NCBI GenBank assembly: GCA_017466525.1
Contig: JAFTTY010000036.1
Location: 1 to 41,556 of the forward strand
Reading direction: 5' to 3'
DNA from: Alphaproteobacteria bacterium
Lineage (GTDB): Bacteria; Pseudomonadota; Alphaproteobacteria; Rs-D84
DNA: 41,556 nt
Part shown: piece by piece, positions 16,571 to 26,194 of the stretch
How the letters are laid out: every line of letters begins with the position of its first letter
Position numbering within the stretch: the first letter of the stretch is position 1
The notes under the pieces: model-generated
The model's database searches: none
The model's input: the letters and a program-made list of their open reading frames with translations, nothing else
What the model was told of the DNA's origin: nothing
Translations under genes and position numbers: made by a program

Positions 16571-19500
16571 ATGATAAAAAAATTATTTTCTTTTGTTTGC
16601 TGTTTGGTGCCATTTGGTGCAAACGCAGTTGTGGTCGGCCCTGAAAACATTGGGGATTCTTTTGTTTCAACAGATGGTTCTGCATGGTTGGCAACACGCC
16701 CAACAGATCAAACCATAACAATTTCCGATACCGGGGTAAATAGTATTCAATCCCCACATGGATTTTCCATTACAAATAATATGTACGTTGGTGCCACATC
16801 TGACCAGGGCAGCCAGACTGGAAACTTATACATATTAAATACGGTGAACGGCGGGAATAAATCTTTTACCATTGAATCAAATGGCAACATATATATTGGT
16901 GAAATGTTGCAGGTATTGGATGGTTGGAATCTGGGCTTTAAATCAAATGACACAACACCATCACCATTTTTAATGACAACAGGTGGCGCAATAACAAACA
17001 ACGGAACATTAACATTTGAAGACATCAGTACATTTTCTTCTAATTCTAAAAACATCGACAATAATGGTACATTATATTTAGACGCCCAAAATGTCGCAAC
17101 AGGCACAATCAACACATCTGGTATATTAAATATTAAATCAGACACTAATGTAATCATGCAGGGGTTAATATCTAAAACGGGCGCGACCAGCACAACCATT
17201 ACCGCGAATGATGGCATATCATCAAATGGGACGATTCAAAATGGCACTGGTTCTATGATACTATCAACATCAGGCGCGCTGGCTGTGACCGGAAACTTTG
17301 AAAATTCTGGAACATTGATGCAGGTAACAGGCATTTGCACAAACGAAACGACAGGAAACACAAATCTAGCAGGTGTTATGACGATATCGGGCACAATGAA
17401 AAACGATTCGCAAAATGGCACAATGCGCCTAAATACCACCAGTCTGATAGTATCCGGCGGTTCCGAAACAGAATATTCATTTGTAAACAATGGCAATTTC
17501 TATGCAAATGTATACAGTCAAACACACTTTGAAAACGGCATCAATTTATCCGGAATGGACGCAACGAATACATTCAGCTTAGAAACCGAAATACTGACAT
17601 TCGGCACCAACGTGTCTGCGGATGCTAGTTTTGGTGCATTTGCGAATCACTTAAACAATTTTAATCTGGTGGTAAACAGCGGAATGATCAGCGCAGGCAC
17701 AATATTAAACGGCATAAACGCATCTGGCGTTCAAAACGCAAATGCAAACATGAACATAAGCTCTGACACAATAATCGCAACAACCGTAAACAACGCGGGC
17801 AAAAACATGACCCTTACATCAACAGGGGGCATTATAGTTTTTGACCAAATTATTGGTGCTGCAAATTCAAACACCAATCTGATTGCCCAGGATTCCCTAA
17901 ACACAACAGGCAGCGTATCAAATGCTGGAAAAATGTTATTAAATGCCAGTGACATTAATCTGGCATCTGTATCGAATTCCGGCGCCGGCTCTCAACTGGC
18001 AATTGAATCATTGACCGATAAAACCGGTTACATCAACATATCTGGTGATGTGACAAACGCAATTGGCACAACAACCATTCACGCAAAGGATGTCACAGTT
18101 GGCGGAACAATTACAAACAACAGTGGCACAACCACCCTTTACGGTTCTGATACATCTGGCGGTGCGGTACAAATTGGCGGTATTAATGCCAAGGGTGGCA
18201 CAACAAACATTAACGCCTTGGCTGGCAGCGCAACGGTTAATAATTCATTAAACGTTGCGGCAACAGGTACCCTGAATCTGGGCACCAGCCTGTACGACAT
18301 GACTGTTGGTGGCGACATTTATGTCGGGGGTGACGTTGTACTGGGCAACGCAACAACTGGTGCAGGCAACATGAACATCAATGCATACGGCGCACCTGTT
18401 ATTTTAAGTGCAAGCAATGGCAACATAAAAATCGACGGCGGCATCAACGCCACCGACAACACACAATCACGCACGATACAAATGGTATCAAACGAAATTA
18501 TCGTTGGCACCCATGCAAATGCGCAGAACAAGGGTAATATTATCTTTGGAAATACTGCGACTATGACATCTGGTACATCAACGCTTGATATCGACGGCAA
18601 CTTAAATGCAAACGATGGTGGCAGCGTTGAAATATATTCCAACGCAACAACCGCTGGCGCCATATCTGTTAACAGCAAACTTATCGCACATGGCGCATCT
18701 ATCACCGCAAATTCTGGCAACATCGACATTGATGGCAACTTGCTATTTGATGATACAACCGCAAATTCTGGCCTAATTGTCAAGGATACTGCAGACTTTA
18801 CATTGGCAACCACTGCCACTGACGCCGACATCAACATCGGCGCAGCCTCCATTGGCGACGGCAATAAATTAACCATGGAATCTGCAGATACGATTACAAT
18901 TGACGGCACACTTGTAAATAATGGCATAACAAATATCAACGCAGCGTCAAATATCGCCATTAACGAGAAAACAACTAATTCTAATACATTAGACATTGAT
19001 GGCACGACATTAAGCATGGGCGACATCAACAATACTGGCGCTGTAAATTTAAACGCATCAGACGGCGAAATATCTGTTGGGAACATCACAACAAATAATT
19101 CACTGGAAATTTCTGCAACAGATACTGTAACTGCACGCGCGATATCACAATCAGGTGGCATAATGACCATCTCTGGCCCTACGGTATCTGCGGACAGCCT
19201 GGTTATCGATGGTGCAACTGGCACCCAGGCCAACATTGACACAACCACAATTGATATCACTGGCAACATTCGTGTTGCAGGCGACTTGGTGCAGTCAAGC
19301 ACACCAAGTGGCATGTTAAACATCAATGCCACAGAAATAAATGCTGCGAACCTAAACGTTGGCAACGATTTTATAATCGGTTCTGGCGACGCAACATATG
19401 ATATTGCCACCAATATAAATGTCACAGGCGATATTATTTCTGACACAAACAGCATCGCAGAAATTAACGCAGGTAATACTATCGCGGCTAATGATCTGAC

Positions 19501-21733
19501 AAATTCAGGCACATTGACATTAAACGCCACTAACGGTATCAGCTTAAACAACGTTGTTAATTCAGGTGCCCTGACTATGGATTCGGGCAACAGTTTAATT
19601 GATATCGCCACACTAACCATGAATTCTGGCAATCTGTTCTTGGATGGTGCCGGATTGTACATGGATGGTGCGATTGCAACAAATGCAAAACTATATCAAG
19701 GCTATACAGGCGCATTGTCTGACAAAGATATCAATATCACGGCCACAGACTACGTAATTACAACATCCAATATGGTTGTGTCCGACATTAATCAAAATGG
19801 CTCTTTGACAATCAATACCAGCGACATTGACATTGGTGGCGATATCATCGCAACAGATTTGCGATTCGTCGCACAAAAATTGCCTGACGGCACAACAGAC
19901 GGTCAAATCGTCAACATTGACGGCAGTGTTTCTGGCAACGTATCGTTCATGGGCCTGCAAAAGATGTCAATCGGTGGCAATTACACCTTTAATGATAACA
20001 GCAGTATAAACGCAATTATCTTGCCATATGCGGCTGGCGCAGGTTCATCTGACAGAAACTATTGGGCAACGGTCAGCTTAGCCCCAGACAATACATTGGG
20101 AAAAATCACAAATGCCGCAGATGCAACTGCACTAATAACCGTCAACGGAAAGTTTGAAACCAATCTGAACACAATTGGTTCCTTGACAGAAACAGGCGCG
20201 TTGGGCAAACCACAAATCGGCATCAACATTACAGACGCAATCGACCAAGGAACCGCCATTTTATTATTGCAGGCAAACGAAGGCATAACAGAATTGGCAA
20301 CCAAGATACGAAATTTAAATGTCAACTTTTGCAATGCAGATGGCAGTGTTTGCTATAACTACTTTGACTCTTTGACACAAACAAACACAAACAGCGAAGA
20401 TGGCCTGCCTGCATATATATCTGTTCGTGACATGGACACAAACGGCACAGCAGAAAGTATGTATATCGTATTTGACCCACGCTTTGGTGGACCAGTATTG
20501 ATTGAAAACACAAAAATTCAGCCAATTGTTGCCCGTCAACCAGACTATACAACTGGCGAATATGTATCTGCCGGTGCATTAGACAATCTGATTGCTGGCC
20601 AATTAAATGACAAAGGATTTTATAATCGTACACCGATAGAGGTTATTCCATTAATATTTGATGGCACAAACATTGAAGAATTAATGAATCAGTTGTATAA
20701 CCGTATGGAGTACTATGTTGAAACATCTGATGGCAAACCATTGGCACGTTTCAGCCGTCTGGTCCAGGCACGCGAAATCGAACAAATTGCGGGCACTATC
20801 GCATTAAACGAACACACAACATTCCGTTCATTCGAAGACAGAATGTTCGATGAATTTATTTGGAACCGCCACCGTAATTTAAACAAAGCGTGGTTGGACG
20901 TCGACTATGGCATGTTCTATCAGAATATAGCTGATAACAAGCACACAGACGGCAATCGGTTCAGCGTATCTGGCGGTTTTGATTGGCAAGAATCCAACAC
21001 ACTAATCTTGGGCTTAACGGGGCATGTATCACACACATCTTCTGCCAGTGCCGACAAAATGGATTTAAGTTATGCAAACATCGTCGAAAATGGTCACGTT
21101 AATATTGATGTTGACGACACAAACATTGGCGTTGGTGGTTATTTAATGAAAACATTGGGTGAAAAGTCGCGCCTGTACGGGAATGCATTCTTAGACATTC
21201 ACTTCTTTGACATCAGCCGTGCCCAAAACTTTGTTGACCACATTGATGGTGACGGCCACGCATTAAGCCTGCTGACCGAATGGGGATTGATGCATGATAT
21301 TTTAAACCAGTACTTTGTTGGCAATATTTACGCACGCGCTGGCTATAACTTTGGCTTTGATGTAAAAGAAAAGATTGACGGCGACGATTATATGCGTATG
21401 GAATCGGATGGCTATTTCGTTCTGACACCTGGTTATTCATTAATCGCACAAAAACGCATTTATCCATCCGCATGGTTCCAGATACGTCCGTATGCATCAA
21501 TCGGTATCGAATACGACCTGTTGGGCGCACCAGATTACGCAAAATATAAATTTGTACAATCTGAACATCGCACAAAATACGACATCGATATTGATCCGCT
21601 ATGGGCCAATATCGGGGGTGGTATTGAAATGTTATCTGCCAATGGAATACAAATTGGCTTAGATTACCGTTATCAATATAATTCAGACATACAGTTACAC
21701 AATATAAAGGTTTCTGGTTCTTACCGCTTCTAA
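16571..21733 (+). CDS. Type Va autotransporter, giant beta-helix-like passenger
   Basis: A 1720-residue exported protein from the chosen start. MIKKLFSFVCCLVPFGANA is a Sec signal peptide. The passenger (about residues 20-1400) is Asn/Thr/Gly/Ile-rich with short repeats such as NNGTLT, NINA and IDGN, typical of a right-handed beta-helix. The last ~315 residues form an autotransporter barrel: alternating aromatic strands (WLDVDYGMF, FSVSGGFDW, YGNAFLDIHFF, YFVGNIYARAGYNF, WFQIRPYASIGIEY) ending in the outer-membrane terminal Phe (SYRF). No serine protease motif is visible in the passenger. In-frame upstream ATGs (16457, 16550) exist, but only this one places the signal at the N-terminus. It is expected at the cell surface as an adhesin. 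Confidence 0.88.
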   Translation: MIKKLFSFVCCLVPFGANAVVVGPENIGDSFVSTDGSAWLATRPTDQTITISDTGVNSIQSPHGFSITNNMYVGATSDQGSQTGNLYILNTVNGGNKSFTIESNGNIYIGEMLQVLDGWNLGFKSNDTTPSPFLMTTGGAITNNGTLTFEDISTFSSNSKNIDNNGTLYLDAQNVATGTINTSGILNIKSDTNVIMQGLISKTGATSTTITANDGISSNGTIQNGTGSMILSTSGALAVTGNFENSGTLMQVTGICTNETTGNTNLAGVMTISGTMKNDSQNGTMRLNTTSLIVSGGSETEYSFVNNGNFYANVYSQTHFENGINLSGMDATNTFSLETEILTFGTNVSADASFGAFANHLNNFNLVVNSGMISAGTILNGINASGVQNANANMNISSDTIIATTVNNAGKNMTLTSTGGIIVFDQIIGAANSNTNLIAQDSLNTTGSVSNAGKMLLNASDINLASVSNSGAGSQLAIESLTDKTGYINISGDVTNAIGTTTIHAKDVTVGGTITNNSGTTTLYGSDTSGGAVQIGGINAKGGTTNINALAGSATVNNSLNVAATGTLNLGTSLYDMTVGGDIYVGGDVVLGNATTGAGNMNINAYGAPVILSASNGNIKIDGGINATDNTQSRTIQMVSNEIIVGTHANAQNKGNIIFGNTATMTSGTSTLDIDGNLNANDGGSVEIYSNATTAGAISVNSKLIAHGASITANSGNIDIDGNLLFDDTTANSGLIVKDTADFTLATTATDADINIGAASIGDGNKLTMESADTITIDGTLVNNGITNINAASNIAINEKTTNSNTLDIDGTTLSMGDINNTGAVNLNASDGEISVGNITTNNSLEISATDTVTARAISQSGGIMTISGPTVSADSLVIDGATGTQANIDTTTIDITGNIRVAGDLVQSSTPSGMLNINATEINAANLNVGNDFIIGSGDATYDIATNINVTGDIISDTNSIAEINAGNTIAANDLTNSGTLTLNATNGISLNNVVNSGALTMDSGNSLIDIATLTMNSGNLFLDGAGLYMDGAIATNAKLYQGYTGALSDKDINITATDYVITTSNMVVSDINQNGSLTINTSDIDIGGDIIATDLRFVAQKLPDGTTDGQIVNIDGSVSGNVSFMGLQKMSIGGNYTFNDNSSINAIILPYAAGAGSSDRNYWATVSLAPDNTLGKITNAADATALITVNGKFETNLNTIGSLTETGALGKPQIGINITDAIDQGTAILLLQANEGITELATKIRNLNVNFCNADGSVCYNYFDSLTQTNTNSEDGLPAYISVRDMDTNGTAESMYIVFDPRFGGPVLIENTKIQPIVARQPDYTTGEYVSAGALDNLIAGQLNDKGFYNRTPIEVIPLIFDGTNIEELMNQLYNRMEYYVETSDGKPLARFSRLVQAREIEQIAGTIALNEHTTFRSFEDRMFDEFIWNRHRNLNKAWLDVDYGMFYQNIADNKHTDGNRFSVSGGFDWQESNTLILGLTGHVSHTSSASADKMDLSYANIVENGHVNIDVDDTNIGVGGYLMKTLGEKSRLYGNAFLDIHFFDISRAQNFVDHIDGDGHALSLLTEWGLMHDILNQYFVGNIYARAGYNFGFDVKEKIDGDDYMRMESDGYFVLTPGYSLIAQKRIYPSAWFQIRPYASIGIEYDLLGAPDYAKYKFVQSEHRTKYDIDIDPLWANIGGGIEMLSANGIQIGLDYRYQYNSDIQLHNIKVSGSYRF

Positions 21734-21737
21734 ATAA

Positions 21738-21765
21738 AAACCCCCATCTTTGGGGGATTTTTATT
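21738..21765 (+). terminator. Intrinsic terminator of the autotransporter gene
   Basis: CCCCCA/TGGGGG (21741-21746 with 21751-21756) is flanked by A and T runs (AAAAA, ATTTTTATTT), four bases after the stop. The T-run side faces the plus strand; on the minus strand it would end the orphan gene at 21761. Confidence 0.8.
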
Positions 21766-22399
21766 TGCCACGACAATGTAAATCTAGCATTGCCTGATGA
21801 TATTTTGCATCACGCGAACCATAACTGGCACCACGCCACATCGCGCCTGGCCAACGGCTGCACGCAAACAAACAAACCCAATTTGCGGGAACCCTCAATA
21901 TCTTACCGGTCTTTCTGCTGCGTCTAACAATTGTACCGACAGAACTTGCCCCAGTTTCATCATATTTCGGTTTTTTTACTACATCCGACCAAGATGTAAA
22001 ATGCTTTCCGGCAATTGCCATTGTCACAGTTGCAACCAATTCATAATCCTTAAAGGATTCTTCTTGTTCCAATTCACGCTTCCAATCATAAACCTCCTCG
22101 ACACAAGATATATTATGACGTTGCAAATCATCGTCTTGATATTTTGTTTTATTCCATCTTTTGGTATCAAAATTAAAATAAATCAAGCCGCTATAATTCG
22201 CACCAAACAATTCACGCATTTTATCACACGTCAAAATTTCTTTGCGTTTTCTACGAACCTTTTTTTCACCATCTTCTATAACAGGATTACCATGCACATC
22301 AACAATATCTGCATGTGTTAAAATACTTTGTGTCCCTGGTATTTTCATCAAAGCATCAAAATCAGTCTGTGATATTTTATAAAATTTATTGTCCATCAT
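21761..22399 (-). CDS. Orphan soluble protein, unknown function
   Basis: About 212 residues, rich in Lys, Asp and Trp, with no signal peptide or membrane segment. I do not recognise the family. The N-terminal part (KISQTDFDALMKI..) is hydrophilic. The C-terminal part holds KHFTSWSDVVKK, GTIVRRSRKTGKILRVPANWVCLFACSRWPGAMWRG and ends in LHCRGK, with five Cys overall. The start is ATG at 22399 (or the adjacent ATG at 22396), supported by AAGGCGG; the frame open to 22459 lacks such a site. It stands alone between a terminator and the autotransporter terminator. Confidence 0.65.
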   Translation of the reverse strand: MMDNKFYKISQTDFDALMKIPGTQSILTHADIVDVHGNPVIEDGEKKVRRKRKEILTCDKMRELFGANYSGLIYFNFDTKRWNKTKYQDDDLQRHNISCVEEVYDWKRELEQEESFKDYELVATVTMAIAGKHFTSWSDVVKKPKYDETGASSVGTIVRRSRKTGKILRVPANWVCLFACSRWPGAMWRGASYGSRDAKYHQAMLDLHCRGK

Positions 22400-22462
22400 A
22401 ACCGCCTTTTTATAAAACAAAATTGACAGACATTTTAAAGCGATATTTATCGTTGTCAAACT

Positions 22463-22488
22463 AAAAGTCCGGGAATCCGGACTTTTAA
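22463..22488 (-). terminator. Intrinsic terminator of the MepM-like gene
   Basis: A perfect 10-bp stem AAAAGTCCGG/CCGGACTTTT (22463-22472 with 22477-22486), loop GAAT, starting four bases after the stop of the M23 peptidase gene. Confidence 0.85.
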
Positions 22489-22489
22489 T

Positions 22490-23743
22490 TTACAATTGAA
22501 TATACATTGATGGATTTTTTTCCAGTTGTTCAATTCCTTCTTCTAAAACCTTGCGATATTCTTTGAACTTCTTTTTATCTTCTTTGTTCAAATTGCTAAT
22601 TGCAGGCAATTTAACCGTCATTGGATTAACGTGTACACCGTCCTTAATAATCTCATAGTGCAAATGGGGTCCTGTCGAATAACCAGTTGAACCGACATAA
22701 CCAATTGTTTGCCCCTGGCGTACCGTTGTTCCAACATTTACACCCTTGGCAAACTTTGACATATGTGCATACAACGTTTCGTACGAACCGTTATGACGTA
22801 TTTTTACAAAATTACCATGCCCACGGTTATAACTGCGTGCGACAACACGCCCTGCCCCAGCTGCTGGGATTGGCGTTCCCGTTGATGCACGGAAATCGAC
22901 CCCCTTGTGCGCACGTGTGTACCCCAGAATCGGATGTTTACGATTTCTAGAAAAATTACTGGTAATCTTTGCATTATTAATCGGTGTACGCTTTAACGAT
23001 TTAATTGCCCCATTTCCTTCGGCATCATAGTAACCAATCGTGCCATCTGATTTTCTATATCTATACATCTGCACATTGCCGCGTAATGCCTGAAATGATA
23101 CGGCCAAAACGTTACCATTATCAATCTTTTCCCCTTCGGAAAAGTTTTCTTCATACAATACAGAAAACTTTTGTCCTGCACGAACATCACGTTCAAAGTC
23201 CATTTCAAACGCCAACAAATCATACACTTCTATTAATATACCTGCGGGGATTCCAGCACGTTGTCCCGCCAAATAGAAACTATCACCATCCAGAATTTCA
23301 CCAGAACGATATATAGCACGCGTATCACGTTCAATATCAACAGTCTTGCAATCCCAATCCCCAGAATCGTTACACGTCAATTCAACCTGACGCCATGGCG
23401 ACGGCACGACAACAATTTTTGATACCGGGGCATCATCTGCGTCACGCACAAATTCCAATCTATCCCGATCTGCACGCAGGGTTGAAATTTCTGCTTCTTT
23501 CTTTAAAACCTGGGCAATATTATTAACATCACTGTGCGACAAGCCCTGGGCCAACAATAGTTCCGATAACGTATCACCAGACGCCACCATAACGATTGAT
23601 TTACATTCATTTGCCGCACGCAACTGTGCCGGCGTCCGCTTGGTCACGACCAAGAAAATAGCGACCAAACTAAGCAGGACAGCCAACGCCATAACCATAC
23701 GTGTCAGGTTCGCAGTACTCATAATATTTTTTGCTTTTTTCAT
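22490..23743 (-). CDS. MepM-like M23 peptidoglycan endopeptidase
   Basis: A 417-residue protein with an N-terminal membrane anchor (about residues 15-35), a LysM/OapA-like segment (VASGDTLSELLLAQGLS), a middle region, and a C-terminal M23 lysostaphin-type domain. Zinc ligands are intact: HKGVDF, AHMSKF and HLHYEI, giving His, Asp and His. The order anchor, SDTL-type segment, then M23 domain matches MepM/YebA, which cuts peptide cross-links to allow cell-wall growth. The ATG at 23743 has no Shine-Dalgarno and sits 7 bp after TATAAT, predicting leaderless translation. It is divergent from prmC. Confidence 0.88.
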   Translation of the reverse strand: MKKAKNIMSTANLTRMVMALAVLLSLVAIFLVVTKRTPAQLRAANECKSIVMVASGDTLSELLLAQGLSHSDVNNIAQVLKKEAEISTLRADRDRLEFVRDADDAPVSKIVVVPSPWRQVELTCNDSGDWDCKTVDIERDTRAIYRSGEILDGDSFYLAGQRAGIPAGILIEVYDLLAFEMDFERDVRAGQKFSVLYEENFSEGEKIDNGNVLAVSFQALRGNVQMYRYRKSDGTIGYYDAEGNGAIKSLKRTPINNAKITSNFSRNRKHPILGYTRAHKGVDFRASTGTPIPAAGAGRVVARSYNRGHGNFVKIRHNGSYETLYAHMSKFAKGVNVGTTVRQGQTIGYVGSTGYSTGPHLHYEIIKDGVHVNPMTVKLPAISNLNKEDKKKFKEYRKVLEEGIEQLEKNPSMYIQL

Positions 23744-23758
23744 GAGACCGATTATAAT
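23732..23758 (+). promoter_or_regulatory. Promoter of prmC (shared palindromic -10)
   Basis: TATAAT at 23753-23758 ends 6 bp before the ATG at 23765; a weak TTGCTT -35 lies at 23732-23737 with only 15 bp spacing. The shared -10 palindrome serves the divergent M23 gene. Confidence 0.45.
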
Positions 23759-23779
23759 GCCTTTATGACAAAAAATCAA
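23744..23779 (-). promoter_or_regulatory. Promoter of the MepM-like gene (leaderless design)
   Basis: On the minus strand, TTGATT (23779-23774), a 17-bp spacer and TATAAT (23756-23751) end 7 bp before the ATG. The -10 belongs to the palindrome ATTATAAT, which also gives TATAAT on the plus strand for prmC. The -35 lies inside the prmC coding start. Confidence 0.6.
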
Positions 23780-24544
23780 GCATTCACAATTTTACAGCAT
23801 GCCGGTGGAATTCGATGCGCCCGCATAATAACGGAAAACGCAAAAAAACTGACTCGGTTTCGCGTCTTATGGTATGCGCACCAATTACGACGTGGTGTAC
23901 CGGTGGCAAAAATCATAAAACAAAAATGGTTTTATGGCATTAAATTTTACACAAATCGACATACGCTGGACCCACGACCAGACACCGAAACACTGGTATC
24001 GGCGGTATTATCAGACAAAATCACAAACACCCCCACGCGAATTCTTGATCTGGGGACTGGGACAGGCTGCATAATATGTGCATTGGTAAAAAACATTCAT
24101 AACGCATCTGGTATCGCAATTGACAAATCACGACGCGCACTGCGTGTTGCACGTCGCAATATAAACACATTAAATCTGTCAGACAAAATACAATTACAAC
24201 ACGCAACATTTGACACCCCAAACAAATTCAAAGAACGCTTTGACATAATTGTATCAAATCCGCCATATATCGCACACAACGACAAACGCGTAAATCGTGG
24301 CGCAACATTTGACCCAGCCATCGCATTATACGCCAAGGACAATGGCCTGGGTGCATATAAAACAATCGCAAAAAACGCCATAAAGTGGATAAAACAAGAC
24401 GGCAAGTTGTACCTGGAAATTGGCATTGACCAAGGAACAGAAATCAAAAACATCTTTATGAAAAACGGTTGGGATTTATTACGCACAGAAAATGACCTGT
24501 CTGGGACAGAACGCGTTTTAGTATTTATGGTGGCACGGCAATGA
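23765..24544 (+). CDS. prmC: Release factor glutamine methyltransferase
   Basis: A 259-residue SAM-dependent methyltransferase that methylates the GGQ glutamine of release factors. It shows FYTNRHTLDPRPDTETLV before the core, motif I LDLGTGTGC and the catalytic VSNPPYI. ATG 23765 has no ribosome-binding site; it lies 6 bp behind a -10, so it is probably leaderless. The stop overlaps the next ATG (ATGA), coupling it to the Smr gene. prfA is not in the window. Confidence 0.93.
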   Translation: MTKNQAFTILQHAGGIRCARIITENAKKLTRFRVLWYAHQLRRGVPVAKIIKQKWFYGIKFYTNRHTLDPRPDTETLVSAVLSDKITNTPTRILDLGTGTGCIICALVKNIHNASGIAIDKSRRALRVARRNINTLNLSDKIQLQHATFDTPNKFKERFDIIVSNPPYIAHNDKRVNRGATFDPAIALYAKDNGLGAYKTIAKNAIKWIKQDGKLYLEIGIDQGTEIKNIFMKNGWDLLRTENDLSGTERVLVFMVARQ

Positions 24545-24915
24545 AACAATTAACTGATGCAGATATCGCACAAATGATTGGCGACGAATACCAACCCGAT
24601 GATACTGGCACACGTCATGCGGTTCGCGCGCAATTGCATTTATCCACACGAATTCCGCACACACCACAAACACCACCACTTCATGCAAAACTTGATTTAC
24701 ACGAACATACCGAAGAACAAGCCTGGGCTGAAATTATGTCCTTGGCAAAATCCGGCACACGCACAGCAACCATAATTACCGGCGCCAGCGGCATATTAAA
24801 AATAAAGTTTCAACAATGGGCGCGCGACAGTGTGCTTAGCCCATACATCGTATCTTTTTCGCCCATTAACAACGGCAGTTTTTCCGTAAAATTCAAAAAG
24901 AATCCAAAAATCTGA
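24541..24915 (+). CDS. Smr-domain protein
   Basis: A 124-residue protein whose C-terminal half is an Smr domain: LDLHEHTEEQAWAEI (about 49-64, corresponding to DLHG-x-T-x-x-E-A) followed by ATIITGASGILKIKFQQWA. The usual THGKG-type element is replaced by ITGASGILK. Smr domains of this short type are nucleases or RNA/DNA-binding proteins involved in ribosome collision or recombination; the role here is unknown. It overlaps prmC by 4 bp. Confidence 0.75.
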   Translation: MKQLTDADIAQMIGDEYQPDDTGTRHAVRAQLHLSTRIPHTPQTPPLHAKLDLHEHTEEQAWAEIMSLAKSGTRTATIITGASGILKIKFQQWARDSVLSPYIVSFSPINNGSFSVKFKKNPKI

Positions 24916-24921
24916 AAATAA

Positions 24922-26136
24922 TCAACACCACCCCGAACACCCCGGGAATTTTTCTTTTAACGCTTTTGAATTACCTGCATAGGGCCTCAACCGTACGCTA
25001 CTTAACCCAGAACGGATACAATATGCCCGCCCCAAATAATTTGTTCCCTGCGTAACAGCAGCCGCTGCATTTGCAGAGGCACTGCCCAAAATCGGAGAAA
25101 CATAAGACCCCAACGGATCAACCTTAATTCCATCATAATACAATTCATAATGTAAATGCGAACCATTACTGTTCCCAGTATTCCCTGCAAGCCCTATTAA
25201 ACATCCCTTGGACACACGATCACCAACATTAACCAAACGTTTACTAAGATGCGCATACGCGGTTGTGGCTTTCTTATTCGTTCCAGATAGAGTATGTTCA
25301 ATCTTAACAATATTACCATACCCCCCAGAATAACTAGATTGCGAAACAACCCCATCTGCTGCCGCATAAATCTTTGTCCCTGTACCTGCAGTAATATCCA
25401 ACCCTTTGTGATATCTTGACCCCTTACCTTTACCACCACGCGTCGACGGCGGACGACGTTCGCCAAAATCAGAAATAACCTGTGTCCTTCCTGCAACTGG
25501 CGAAGTAAACAACGAGCCTTGCGCAATATCTGGATTTTTTTCTGAACATGAACCACCAGACGCCACCGGCTGCAATGTCGTAGGCTGAACAGATGCTGTC
25601 TGTTGTGTCTCTGGGGCCACAGTCCCCGTTGTCGTCTGAGCGGCTGGTGCTTGCTGACCCGTTATTTGGCCGGCCACAGGCTGACCTGGCACCTGACCAT
25701 ACGCCACCGGTTGCCCATTAACCATCTGAACAACCATTGACCCAGCCGGCAATCCAGAAAACATTTGTTGTTGCGCCATTGCCTGTTGCTGTTGTTGTAA
25801 TTGCTGCTGTTGCTGCGCCATTATTGCTTCGTTTCGTTTTACAATCTCGCCAAACTCACGCGCAGCACGCTCCATATATGCTTCTTCTTCTTCCAGTGTA
25901 ATTCCAACATACGCGCACCCAGAAATACATACACCATTTTCATCAAATTCTGCTGCAACATCATCGTAACCGTCGGCCAAAACTTCCATACGTTCTACAA
26001 AAGATAAGTCATTAAATCCAGACGGATATTTTTGCGCAGTCAGAAAACTTTTGGTGGCACCAACCACAGTCCAATCAAAAATATTTGGAATAATATAGAC
26101 TAACAAAAACGTAAAAAATATACCCTTCCGTCTCAT
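24922..26136 (-). CDS. Membrane-anchored M23 metallopeptidase, tandem copy 1 (Gln-rich linker)
   Basis: About 404 residues. The anchor is at the N-terminus (MRRKGIFFTFLLVYIIPNIF), then a short conserved region with two Cys (GVCISGCAY), a Gln-rich linker (about residues 98-125), a Pro/Thr-rich low-complexity stretch, and an M23 domain with zinc ligands in HKGLD, AHLSKR and HLHYEL. A 70-residue C-terminal extension has two Cys pairs. The gene is the downstream copy of a tandem pair, and the first ~117 bp are almost identical to the upstream copy. I chose the ATG at 26136 (MRRKG) because a GATAAT-like -10 would lie 9 bp upstream; ATGs at 26145 and 26163 are alternatives. Confidence 0.85.
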   Translation of the reverse strand: MRRKGIFFTFLLVYIIPNIFDWTVVGATKSFLTAQKYPSGFNDLSFVERMEVLADGYDDVAAEFDENGVCISGCAYVGITLEEEEAYMERAAREFGEIVKRNEAIMAQQQQQLQQQQQAMAQQQMFSGLPAGSMVVQMVNGQPVAYGQVPGQPVAGQITGQQAPAAQTTTGTVAPETQQTASVQPTTLQPVASGGSCSEKNPDIAQGSLFTSPVAGRTQVISDFGERRPPSTRGGKGKGSRYHKGLDITAGTGTKIYAAADGVVSQSSYSGGYGNIVKIEHTLSGTNKKATTAYAHLSKRLVNVGDRVSKGCLIGLAGNTGNSNGSHLHYELYYDGIKVDPLGSYVSPILGSASANAAAAVTQGTNYLGRAYCIRSGLSSVRLRPYAGNSKALKEKFPGCSGWC

Positions 26137-26145
26137 ATCAGGCAT
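26029..26145 (-). repeat. 5' homogenised segment of the M23 pair, copy A
   Basis: This 117-bp block (the start region of copy 1 and its first ~36 codons) matches 27035-27151 with a single mismatch, while the rest of the genes differ widely in length and sequence. Confidence 0.95.
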
Positions 26146-26194
26146 ATTATCACAATTATTCAAAAAAAATAAAGTAAATATTTATATAAAAAAA

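Noticed and set aside
18319..19662. A 447-codon open frame on the minus strand, antisense to the autotransporter
   Set aside because: Its composition mirrors the Asn/Thr/Gly-rich passenger on the other strand (mostly Val, Ile, Pro, Met, Ser), with no ribosome-binding site, signal or recognisable domain; the plus-strand gene is supported by a signal peptide and barrel.
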